Source of the DNA: an uncultured Acidobacteriota bacterium | GTDB taxonomy: Bacteria; Acidobacteriota; Blastocatellia; Pyrinomonadales; Pyrinomonadaceae | Assembly (NCBI GenBank): GCA_902826505.1 | Contig: CADEFG010000351.1 | Coordinates: forward strand, 1 to 5,765 | DNA: 5,765 bases | Direction of reading: 5' to 3' | Part shown: piece by piece, positions 1 to 5,361 of the stretch | Numbering within the stretch: the first letter of the stretch is position 1 | How the letters are laid out: every line of letters begins with the position of its first letter | Program-made: the position numbers and the translations under genes | The notes under the pieces: generated by a model | What the model was told of the DNA's origin: nothing | Databases searched by the model: none | Seen by the model: the letters and a program-made list of their open reading frames with translations, nothing else

Positions 1-1042
1 TGGTTTCAGCACTCCATTGCCCGATCGGCGTTGTTGACCAGGGAAGCAAAGTGTCCGGTATCCGAAACGAAGAAACATTTCCGCCCTCTCGATTACCGTT
101 GATTGCCGTATTGGTAACGACCACGTGTAGGTTATTCGGCGAAAAGGCAACTTTTCGCGCTTGCGAAGACTCGAGAGTCGTGAGAATCATACCGCTAATT
201 GGGTTGGCGACTCTGACACCATTCGGACCGATTCCTGCCAGATATGTTCCCTCTTTTGAGAATGCCAAACTACGGAAACCCAAACTAAAAATCGTATTTA
301 CCAGAGCATATGTGTTGGCGTTGTAAAGCCTGACGTGATCGGCTCCGGGAGCAACCGCTGCCAAATAATAATTTGAAATAAAATTGTCCCAAGAATATTC
401 GACATCGCCGCCTGCTTCACCTGGTGGTTTATCCGCAATCATACTGTTGGTTGAAACCCGATAAACTCTCAATTTAGCACTACTATCACCTCCATTACTA
501 AAACTGATCGCCACATCATCCCCGTTTGGGGACAAATCTATATCCTCAATATTAACCTGGTCGGTTATCACAAAAGTTCTGACCAATACGCCGCTGACCA
601 CGTTATAGACGCGAACCATCAAATTTCCGTCCGTAAAGGCTAGAACTTGACCGTTGCTGTTGAGCGACAATCTGGTTAATCCCGCCGAACTTGTTTTTGG
701 AATCGTTCTTAAAAGCGTGTTGTCTGAAGTGCGCCAGAGCTTTACTTCGGAAGAACTCATCGTAGCCATCGTATCACCGTCCCAGGCGTGGTCAATGGCT
801 TGTTGACCGGCATGCCCGCCGCGCATCCATTGAACTTCGGGACGCAGCTCGTCAATCGCTTCGGGCGAATTTTCGGTCAGCCCAACCGCCGTTTGCGCCG
901 CGATTTGACCGTCTGGCAATGATTCGTTTTGCGCCGAAGCCGATTGTGAAATAAAAAAGCCCGCCATTCCGATGATCGGAAAACCGACTAACAATAAGAC
1001 AAACAGTTTTTTTCTGGTGAACCAATTGACTGATGATTTCAT
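1..1042 (-). CDS. Exported WD40-like beta-propeller protein (3' end outside window)
   Basis: The minus-strand frame is open from an ATG at 1042 to the window edge, giving 347 codons with the C-terminus missing. The start is well supported: GGAGG lies 4 nt upstream on the minus strand (1047-1051). Residues 1-37 form a signal peptide: a basic N-region (RKK at 10-12), a hydrophobic core at about 13-31, and a signal peptidase I site ASA at 35-37 before Q38. No lipobox cysteine is seen. From about residue 70 the protein shows repeated propeller-blade strands, each ending in a V-x-[LV]-[WY] type motif: VKLW (100-103), VRVY (143-146), LRVY (191-194), then VRLY and VRVA further on. Between them are blade-start motifs such as LSLNSNGQVLAF, IDLSPNGDDVAIS and VAFSPNN. 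This is typical of WD40/YVTN-like beta-propellers. These usually act as scaffolds or binding modules in the periplasm or outside the cell; the ligand cannot be read from sequence. At least five blades are visible and more may lie beyond the edge. Confidence 0.88.
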   Translation of the reverse strand, partial: MKSSVNWFTRKKLFVLLLVGFPIIGMAGFFISQSASAQNESLPDGQIAAQTAVGLTENSPEAIDELRPEVQWMRGGHAGQQAIDHAWDGDTMATMSSSEVKLWRTSDNTLLRTIPKTSSAGLTRLSLNSNGQVLAFTDGNLMVRVYNVVSGVLVRTFVITDQVNIEDIDLSPNGDDVAISFSNGGDSSAKLRVYRVSTNSMIADKPPGEAGGDVEYSWDNFISNYYLAAVAPGADHVRLYNANTYALVNTIFSLGFRSLAFSKEGTYLAGIGPNGVRVANPISGMILTTLESSQARKVAFSPNNLHVVVTNTAINGNREGGNVSSFRIPDTLLPWSTTPIGQWSAET

Positions 1043-1434
1043 AACTCCTCCAAATTTGCGGTCTAAAACGACTTGCAAGATATTTCCGACATTTCGGGTC
1101 AGCGCATCGAAAACCTGGAAGAATATGTCTTACCCTGGATAAGAAAAGATATTCACTTTCTGCTGATAATGATTTTTTGCTTTATTTTCTGACAAAAAAA
1201 TCTGTGAAAATAAGAAAAAAATATATCAGGTGACTTTGTAAATTTCGCTAAGTGTAGCCTCTTAATATATTTAAGTCAAGATTTTTTGTTTGGCTGAGAA
1301 AGGCTTCAACAAAAAAGACATGTTACCGGCGACCGGTCTTTTGCATATAGATTTTTGTTCAGGCGAAACGGATTTGACGCCGTGATATTTTTTGCCTTCG
1401 TTTCTCGCGTTATAGGGCGGAGGATTGGTTTTAT
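1043..1434. other. Divergent intergenic spacer, no gene seen
   Basis: This 392-bp spacer separates two divergently transcribed genes and must hold both promoters. It is strongly AT-rich between about 1160 and 1310. Three structures are visible. One is the minus-strand promoter candidate at 1166-1195. The second is a small palindrome, CTTAA-tatat-TTAAG, at 1261-1275. The third is a pair of 7-bp arms, AAAAGAC at 1313-1319 and GTCTTTT at 1336-1342, which partly overlaps ACCGG-cga-CCGGT at 1325-1337. The plus-strand gene has a ribosome-binding site, GGAGGA, at 1419-1424. I could not find a convincing plus-strand promoter: TTGACG at 1374-1379 has no good -10 at the right distance. Confidence 0.6.
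1166..1195 (-). promoter_or_regulatory. Candidate sigma-70-type promoter for the beta-propeller gene
   Basis: On the minus strand, TTGTCA (1190-1195; 5 of 6 matches to TTGACA) is followed after 18 bp by CATTAT (1166-1171; 4 of 6 matches to TATAAT). It sits in AT-rich DNA about 120 bp before the start codon at 1042. It was found by eye only. AT-rich sequence produces chance matches, so this is a moderate-to-weak call. Confidence 0.3.
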
Positions 1435-2154
1435 ATGGCAATTAATTCGAATTTATTAAAACGCCCGTCAGACCGGAGCCTGTTTTTATTGACGGCAACC
1501 GGTTTTCCGCTCGTGGTTCTGGCGGGTTATTTCAAATCTTATTATTTCAGCGCTTTTTTCGACGGACCGCCGATCGCCAATAAGCTCGTCCATTTTCACG
1601 GTTTGACGATGACGCTCTGGGTCGTTTATTTTATCGCGCAGGTCTTTTTGATCCGCACGAAAAATATAAAACTCCATATGACGATGGGAATGGTCGGCAT
1701 CGCGCTGGCAGCATTGGTCATCGTTGTCGGAATGATCACCGCTTACGATTCACAGCTTGTTCGCGGGGCGGCGCCGCCGGGAGTCAATCCGCACGAATTT
1801 TTTATCTTTCCCGTTTCGGATATGTTTTTGTTTGCGGTGCTTTTCACGGCGGCGATCAATTATCGCAAGCGTCCGGCGGAACATAAGGGTTTGATGCTCT
1901 TGACGGCGATCAATTTTCTTCCCGCCGCGCTTTCGCGTCTGCCGCTGGTCTCGCCGGAGAATTTATTTCCGGTCGTATTTTCGATTTCCGTGCTGCTCGC
2001 GCTCGCCGCGCTCGGCTGGCATACGTGGAAACACCGCAAGCTCAGCCGAGTCTTTGCCGCCGGAGTAGTTTTACTGATCGCCGCCCTGCCGCTTCGTTTC
2101 GTGATCGCCAAAACCCAGGTTTGGCTAAATTTCGTCGCATTGATCGCGCCGTAA
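1435..2154 (+). CDS. Multi-pass integral membrane protein of unknown function
   Basis: The product is 239 aa and starts at an ATG preceded by GGAGGA with 10-nt spacing (1419-1424). About seven hydrophobic segments are visible, near residues 16-32, 54-72, 83-103, 124-142, 151-168, 177-196 and 206-224. Short charged linkers separate them (RTKNIK at 74-79, YRKRPAEHK at 143-151, KHRK at 199-202), so this is an inner-membrane protein with little soluble mass. Histidines sit at or near helix ends: H53 and H55 (HFH), H81, H120, H150 and H196/H200. Several b-type cytochromes and related small membrane families place haem ligands this way, but there is no CxxCH or other defining motif, so haem binding is only a possibility. 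I recognise the general type (small membrane proteins with a K-x-H...G loop and an AEHK-GLM-L motif, usually annotated as hypothetical) but cannot assign a function. The gene is monocistronic by context: divergent from the upstream gene and followed by a strong terminator. Confidence 0.85.
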   Translation: MAINSNLLKRPSDRSLFLLTATGFPLVVLAGYFKSYYFSAFFDGPPIANKLVHFHGLTMTLWVVYFIAQVFLIRTKNIKLHMTMGMVGIALAALVIVVGMITAYDSQLVRGAAPPGVNPHEFFIFPVSDMFLFAVLFTAAINYRKRPAEHKGLMLLTAINFLPAALSRLPLVSPENLFPVVFSISVLLALAALGWHTWKHRKLSRVFAAGVVLLIAALPLRFVIAKTQVWLNFVALIAP

Positions 2155-2174
2155 AAAAATTATCAAGCCGAAAA

Positions 2175-2211
2175 AAAGAGACTGTCTTTTGCTGACGGTC
2201 TCTTTGTTTTT
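2175..2211. terminator. Bidirectional intrinsic terminator between convergent genes
   Basis: AAAGAGAC (2175-2182) pairs perfectly with GTCTCTTT (2198-2205). The stem continues inward through a T-G wobble and GTC/GAC (2184-2186 with 2194-2196), giving about 12 bp around a 7-nt loop. On the plus strand the stem is followed by TGTTTTT (2205-2211). On the minus strand it is followed by a run of seven T (complement of 2171-2177). It can therefore stop transcripts of both the membrane-protein gene ending at 2154 and the minus-strand gene ending at 2231. Confidence 0.88.
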
Positions 2212-2230
2212 CAGAAGATTTCGGTTTGTT

Positions 2231-3097
2231 TTATTGAATTCCGAGCGGTAAACCGCCGCCGCCGAACGGTGATTCGGGTTTCGGCTCAACAATTTCCTTG
2301 GCTTTTTCCGGCGCCAGTTCTTCGAGTTTTGATTTTGCTTCGTTGGCGGTCGAAGACATCGGAACGGGTTTGCCGTCCGGGTCTTTCGCTTCGCTCGCGG
2401 TTTTGGCGATCGTGAAATAGAGATTCACGGCATCGTCCTTTTTACCTTGTTTTTCAAAAAGTTTTGCCAATTCGAAATTTATCGTTTCCTTGGCAATGAC
2501 CGAATTGTCCGCCGCGGCAAGCTGCTGGTAAATTGTCACGGCTTCGTCCGCTTTGCCGTCGCCGGCTTTGACCTGGGCAAGCGCGAATTTCGAAAGACTG
2601 CCGACTTCATCGTTTGATTTCGATAAATTTTCGAGTTCCGTTGTCGCGGCGGCGCGGTCGAGCGATATTTTGTTGACCGCGATAAAATATTTGGCTTTTT
2701 CGCCGACCGCGCCGCCGAATTTATCGGCAACCGCCTGAAATTCGGCGACCGAGGCTTCGGCGCGTTCCTTTTCGGTTTTGAAGGTTTTGATCGTCGAACC
2801 GGCGGGCAGCGGCGAATCGCTAACCTGCGCCTGCGAGGTTTCGATCGCTTTGCCGAGCGCGGTCTGCGCCTTCGCGTCCGAACTGCGATTCCACATATAA
2901 AAAATGCCGACTAAAACCAATAACACGGCGGCGGCGGCGATCGCGTAAAGCGCGGTTCTGCCTTTGCCCTCAAATGTTTTTCCAACTTCCTCAACCCGTT
3001 TATTGAGCGTCGATTGAAAAGCGTCTTGATATTGAACCCGTTCTTTCGGTTCGTTGGTCGGAAGCGCTGCTTCAGGAATTCTTCTTTTTCTTGCCAT
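2231..3097 (-). CDS. Single-pass membrane protein with TPR-like domain (YfgM-like)
   Basis: The product is 288 aa. The first 47 residues are basic and polar and probably cytoplasmic (MARKRRIPEA start). One hydrophobic helix follows at about 48-68, then an alpha-helical, Ala/Lys/Glu-rich region at about 74-270. That region has TPR-like helix pairs: EKAKYFIAVNKISLDRAAATTELENLSK (about 133-160), KFALAQVKAGDGKADEAVTIYQQLA (about 170-194) and INFELAKLFEKQGKKDDAVNLYFTIAKT (about 206-233). The tail is rich in Pro and Gly (GGGGLP near 279-284). The arrangement of a short cytoplasmic N-terminus, one anchor and an outward TPR-like domain matches the YfgM/ancillary SecYEG-subunit type, in which the TPR part helps exported proteins fold. 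Assignment to that exact family is inference. No clear Shine-Dalgarno sequence precedes the ATG, where T- and A-rich sequence is found instead. It is transcribed divergently from the sigma-factor gene and ends at the shared terminator. Confidence 0.85.
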   Translation of the reverse strand: MARKRRIPEAALPTNEPKERVQYQDAFQSTLNKRVEEVGKTFEGKGRTALYAIAAAAVLLVLVGIFYMWNRSSDAKAQTALGKAIETSQAQVSDSPLPAGSTIKTFKTEKERAEASVAEFQAVADKFGGAVGEKAKYFIAVNKISLDRAAATTELENLSKSNDEVGSLSKFALAQVKAGDGKADEAVTIYQQLAAADNSVIAKETINFELAKLFEKQGKKDDAVNLYFTIAKTASEAKDPDGKPVPMSSTANEAKSKLEELAPEKAKEIVEPKPESPFGGGGLPLGIQ

Positions 3098-3232
3098 CTG
3101 ATTAAAAAAAATGCAATCTTTTGGATGCTGATTCGTTATATAATTGTCTTAATGATTTTTTAGGATTTTTTCCAAAAGAGTTAATTTATCGCAAAACGAG
3201 GTCGAGAGCAAGTAAGTTTTGGGGAAAAGCCG

Positions 3233-3254
3233 GTCAGAAAAAGTCAGAACTGAC
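3233..3254. promoter_or_regulatory. Operator-like GTCAG repeat and palindrome
   Basis: GTCAG occurs at 3233-3237 and again at 3243-3247, exactly 10 bp apart. It is then inverted as CTGAC at 3250-3254, making the perfect palindrome GTCAG-AA-CTGAC. It lies in the divergent spacer between the TPR-like gene and the sigma-factor gene, where a regulator of either gene could bind. No known regulator is recognised from this motif, and it could be chance. Confidence 0.25.
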
Positions 3255-3293
3255 ATAAAAGCGAATTTTTTTTAGCGCGTTGTTTTCAGATTT

Positions 3294-3313
3294 GAAAAAA
3301 AATATTTTTTTTC
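3294..3313. repeat. Perfect 20-bp A/T palindrome upstream of sigma-gene promoter
   Basis: G, eight A, TA, eight T, C form an exact 20-bp palindrome. It ends 1 bp before the GGAAC of the ECF-like promoter at 3315. Tracts of A and T just upstream of a -35 element often act as UP elements or bend DNA, so a promoter-stimulating role is plausible. As RNA it could form only a weak A-U hairpin. A partly overlapping imperfect palindrome, TTTTCA-gatt-TGAAAA, occupies 3283-3298. Confidence 0.5.
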
Positions 3314-3314
3314 G

Positions 3315-3342
3315 GGAACAAAATCAAATTGACGGTGTCTAA
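3315..3342 (+). promoter_or_regulatory. Candidate ECF (sigma-E/AlgU-type) promoter of the sigma gene
   Basis: GGAAC (3315-3319; read GAACAA at 3316-3321) is followed after 16 bp by TCTAA (3338-3342). This fits the known sigma-E/AlgU-type layout of GAACTT, about 16-17 bp, then TCTGA or TCTAA. Transcription would begin near 3349, about 20 nt before the first possible start codon of the sigma gene. ECF sigma factors commonly activate their own promoter, so this suggests autoregulation. The match was made by eye against proteobacterial consensus sequences. Confidence 0.45.
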
Positions 3343-3369
3343 CAAAATAGTTCGCGCAAATTCCGGCGG

Positions 3370-4071
3370 ATGAGCAATTTGAAATTTTCTTTTCGAGAGA
3401 TTGCAAAAAGGCAAGCAATGTTCTTCAGCAAGTCCATCACATTAGACGATGAAGAATTAGGAAATGTCGCGTTGGCGGCAGGCTCGGGCGTTGCCTTTTC
3501 ATCAGCCGAAAGCGAGTTCATTGAAAAATTAAAAGCGGGCGACGCAAATGCGTTCGATACATTAGCCAATCGTTATGCCGGCGATATTTACGGTTTGCTT
3601 TACCGTTTGACGCAGGACGCCGAAGAAGCGAGCGATCTGGTGCAGGAAACTTTTTTGAGCGCGCTCAAAGCGATCAAGAAATTTCGCGGCGAAGCGGATT
3701 TAAAAACGTGGCTTTTTCGGATCGCGATCAACGAATCGCGCAATCGTTTCCGGTGGTGGAAACGCCGCCGCCGCGATCAGACGATCTCGCTCGACGTGAC
3801 GATCGGGACGAGCGACACGCCGCTCTCGGAGACATTTTCGAGCAGCGGGCTAAATCCGGAGGAAAATGCGTTGCGCGGCGAACGCGGAAAGATCCTCCGC
3901 GAAGCGTTAAATGAATTGACCGATATTTTTCGGGAAGCCGTTGTGTTATGTGACATCGAGGGTTTGAGCTACGAAGAAATCGCGCAAACCTTAGAAGTGA
4001 ACATCGGCACGGTAAAATCACGAATCGCCCGCGGACGCGACGAATTGCGCCGCAAATTGGAAGGTATTTGA
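3370..4071 (+). CDS. ECF-subfamily RNA polymerase sigma factor
   Basis: The product is 233 aa from this ATG. Region 2 spans about residues 60-135: FDTLANRYAGDIYGLLYRLTQD, then the core-binding region 2.2 with DLVQETFLSALKAIKKF (89-105), then WLFRIAINESRNRFRWWKRRRR (114-135), the -10 recognition part. A variable linker at about 136-170 is followed by region 4 (about 172-232). This contains the helix-turn-helix LSYEEIAQTLEVNIGTVKSRIARGRDELRRKL (199-230), which reads the -35 element. No region 1.1 or 3 is present, as expected for the ECF class. The start is uncertain. GGCGG touches the ATG at 3370, too close to act as a normal ribosome-binding site. An in-frame ATG at 3418 (residue 17) has AAAAAGG 6 nt upstream and would still leave an N-terminal extension of about 40 residues before region 2. 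The likely partner is the membrane anti-sigma factor at 4485, unusually 413 bp away. Confidence 0.95.
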   Translation: MSNLKFSFREIAKRQAMFFSKSITLDDEELGNVALAAGSGVAFSSAESEFIEKLKAGDANAFDTLANRYAGDIYGLLYRLTQDAEEASDLVQETFLSALKAIKKFRGEADLKTWLFRIAINESRNRFRWWKRRRRDQTISLDVTIGTSDTPLSETFSSSGLNPEENALRGERGKILREALNELTDIFREAVVLCDIEGLSYEEIAQTLEVNIGTVKSRIARGRDELRRKLEGI

Positions 4072-4076
4072 AAATT

Positions 4077-4151
4077 AGTCCAGAGTCTTGAGTCCAGAGT
4101 CAAAAGTCTATCTGATTTTGACTCAAGACTCCGGACTCAAGACTCTGGACT
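4077..4151. repeat. Hairpin-forming inverted array of 7-bp units (AGTCNNN)
   Basis: The left arm is a tandem array of heptamers AGTC-CAG, AGTC-TTG, AGTC-CAG, AGTC-AAA, AGTC (4077-4108). The right arm is its inverse: GACT-CAA, GACT-CCG, GACT-CAA, GACT-CTG, GACT (4120-4151). Positions 4077-4101 and 4127-4151 are complementary over 25 bp with one mismatch. Pairing continues with three mismatches to an 11-nt loop (4109-4119). An alternative inner hairpin (GAGTCAAAA 4097-4105 with TTTTGACTC 4116-4124) is also possible. It begins 6 bp after the sigma-factor stop codon. It lacks a downstream T-run, so it is not a classical terminator, though it could attenuate read-through or protect the sigma mRNA 3' end. 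Confidence 0.9.
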
Positions 4152-4152
4152 C

Positions 4153-4405
4153 GAAAGAGTGAATGATTGACTCGCCCCGGTTTTTAACTAAAGACGTAAT
4201 CGGTGCCAACGTTAGGTCAAAAGGTAAACGAAAGTTCCTTGGGCGAGCTGAAAGATAATTTTCGGATTTTGGTAATATTTGAAAAAAACCAGCAACAACA
4301 AACGAATTTACCCGAAAAAGAAAATTGTCGATCAAATCACGCAAAGAACGAACCGTTGTTTTCCGTAAAACGAAAACAGCCGGGGTCAGTCAGTCATTCA
4401 CTTTC
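4153..4405. mobile_element. MITE-like element with imperfect terminal inverted repeats
   Basis: The left end (4153-4180) reads GAAAGAGTGAATGA ... CCCCGG. The right end (4380-4405) reads CCGGGG ... TCATTCACTTTC. Aligned as inverted repeats they match at 23 of 26 positions, apart from a 2-nt insertion in the left copy. The enclosed 199 bp has no credible gene; the short open frames in it are low-complexity and lack good starts. A small element with TIRs and no transposase is what a MITE looks like. No target-site duplication is visible, and both sides abut other repeats directly. Another reading is a structured RNA closed by the long CCCCGG/CCGGGG helix. Small hairpins at its edges (ACTC-GAAA-GAGT at 4149-4160, ATTCAC/GTGAAT at 4396-4417) fit either view. 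Confidence 0.4.
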
Positions 4406-4411
4406 AGATTC

Positions 4412-4478
4412 GTGAATTGTAAATCGTAAAACGGAAAAGTTGTTTTCGGCGATTTTCGATTTACGATTGACGATTAAC
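4412..4478. repeat. Second inverted array of 7-bp units (GTNAATC/GATTNAC)
   Basis: The left arm holds GTGAATT, GTAAATC, GTAAAAC (4412-4432). The right arm holds GATTTTC, GATTTAC, GATTGAC, GATTAAC (4451-4478). Arms 4412-4432 and 4458-4478 pair over 21 bp with about four non-Watson-Crick positions, one of them a possible G-U. The intervening loop can itself fold (GAAAA 4434-4438 with TTTTC 4443-4447). The array stops 6 bp before the anti-sigma ATG at 4485, so it occupies the place where a ribosome-binding site should be. The design is the same as at 4077-4151 (7-bp period, inverted arms) but the unit differs. Confidence 0.75.
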
Positions 4479-4484
4479 GAAAAT

Positions 4485-5303
4485 ATGAAATGCGAAAATT
4501 TACAATTTAATTTGTCGCTTTACATAGACGATATTTTAACTGACGAAGAACGCGGGATTGTTGACGCTCATCTGGCGCAATGCCCTTTGTGCCGTCAAAA
4601 ATTGGATGACTTCAAAGCGCTGCGGCAGAATTTGGTGCAAATTTCACAGCCGGTCATGCCGAAAGATCTGCTCGCCTCGGTCAAAATGGCGATGAGAACG
4701 GAACTGGCGCCGATTGCGCCGAAACAAAAATCCTATTTTTCGACAAATTTTCTCGAATTTCTGCAAATGCGCGTGATGCCGCTGACGGTCGGGACAGCTG
4801 CATCGATTGTGATCGGCTTTTCGCTTCTCTGGATTTTGCTTTCGGGCAAACCGCAATCGGCAACGATTTTTATGCCCAATGACATTGCCAGTCAAATTCC
4901 GGTAGTCGTTCCGCCCCGACCATCTTCAGCCAACGGCGATTTAATTCCGACGGCGGATTTTGTTGCCGGACGCGGTTTGGTTTCGAGCGAATCGCCGAGC
5001 ATCAATCCGCAGGGCGCGCTCGCCGCGATGACCAAAGCGTTCGTCAACGGAAAGTCGAAAGGCGATGAAGTCGTCGTCGTCGCCGACGTTTTCGGGAACG
5101 GGCTGGCGAATATCGAAGAAGTCGTCGAACCTTTGGATAATGAACAAGCCGTTTTCGAGCTTGAACAGGCAATGAATCAAAATTCGATCGAAGCGCCGTT
5201 CGTGCCTGCGTTTCTCGACCGCCGCGCCGATTCCGTCCGCGTCGTTTTCAAAATCCAGCGCGTTGACATCCAAACTTCTCAACCAAAAACCAAACGAAGA
5301 TAG
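4485..5303 (+). CDS. Membrane-anchored zinc-finger (ZAS) anti-sigma factor
   Basis: The product is 272 aa. The N-terminal domain carries a complete zinc anti-sigma motif: C3, then H29-x3-C33-x2-C36 (HLAQCPLC), with the family's typical LYIDDILTDEE and HL spacing. This domain binds the sigma factor in the cytoplasm. Residues 99-119 form one transmembrane helix (PLTVGTAASIVIGFSLLWILL). About 150 outward-facing residues follow: a Pro-rich linker (about 123-160), then a domain at about 173-262. That domain ends in GDEVVVVADVFGNG ... VVEP ... APFVPAF ... VRVVFKIQRVDI, which resembles the TonB C-terminal fold pattern. The open frame extends upstream to a TTG at 4440, but that stretch only translates repeat DNA. 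Family proteins begin with M-x-C, so the ATG at 4485 is the start. No Shine-Dalgarno sequence is visible; a repeat array ends 6 bp upstream. By position its partner is the ECF sigma factor ending at 4071. Confidence 0.9.
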   Translation: MKCENLQFNLSLYIDDILTDEERGIVDAHLAQCPLCRQKLDDFKALRQNLVQISQPVMPKDLLASVKMAMRTELAPIAPKQKSYFSTNFLEFLQMRVMPLTVGTAASIVIGFSLLWILLSGKPQSATIFMPNDIASQIPVVVPPRPSSANGDLIPTADFVAGRGLVSSESPSINPQGALAAMTKAFVNGKSKGDEVVVVADVFGNGLANIEEVVEPLDNEQAVFELEQAMNQNSIEAPFVPAFLDRRADSVRVVFKIQRVDIQTSQPKTKRR

Positions 5304-5361
5304 AACAATCGTTTTGCTAAACCATCCTCACTTCCCCTTTTAATCTTAAAATACCAAGAAA

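Noticed and set aside
51..326. Plus-strand open frame of 91 codons
   Set aside because: It is antisense to the well-supported beta-propeller gene (signal peptide, good ribosome-binding site, repeated blade motifs) and its own translation has no recognisable features.
3121..3144. TATAAT at 3139-3144 as a plus-strand promoter
   Set aside because: The -10 match is perfect but no acceptable -35 lies 15-19 bp upstream, and it would sit more than 220 bp before the sigma gene, where a better ECF-type candidate exists.
4077..4151. CRISPR or intrinsic terminator reading of the heptamer array
   Set aside because: The units are only 7 bp with no spacers, so it is not CRISPR. The stem lacks a trailing T-run on either strand, so it is not a standard terminator.
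4123..4344. 73-codon minus-strand open frame in the same gap
   Set aside because: It is partly encoded by the heptamer repeat and the left terminal inverted repeat, with no recognisable domain; probably not a gene.
4153..4405. Known riboswitch between sigma and anti-sigma genes
   Set aside because: I looked for familiar riboswitch cores and found none I could recognise; only the long closing arms and small hairpins are visible.
4203..4415. 70-codon open frame with GTG start in the sigma/anti-sigma gap
   Set aside because: No ribosome-binding site. The composition is low-complexity (poly-Gln, Lys/Asn-rich) and it ends inside the repeat region, overlapping the right terminal inverted repeat.
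4440..4484. Upstream TTG start extending the anti-sigma protein by 15 residues
   Set aside because: The extension is translated from the GATTNAC repeat array. ZAS anti-sigma proteins typically begin M-x-C just as at 4485, and no ribosome-binding site supports the TTG.
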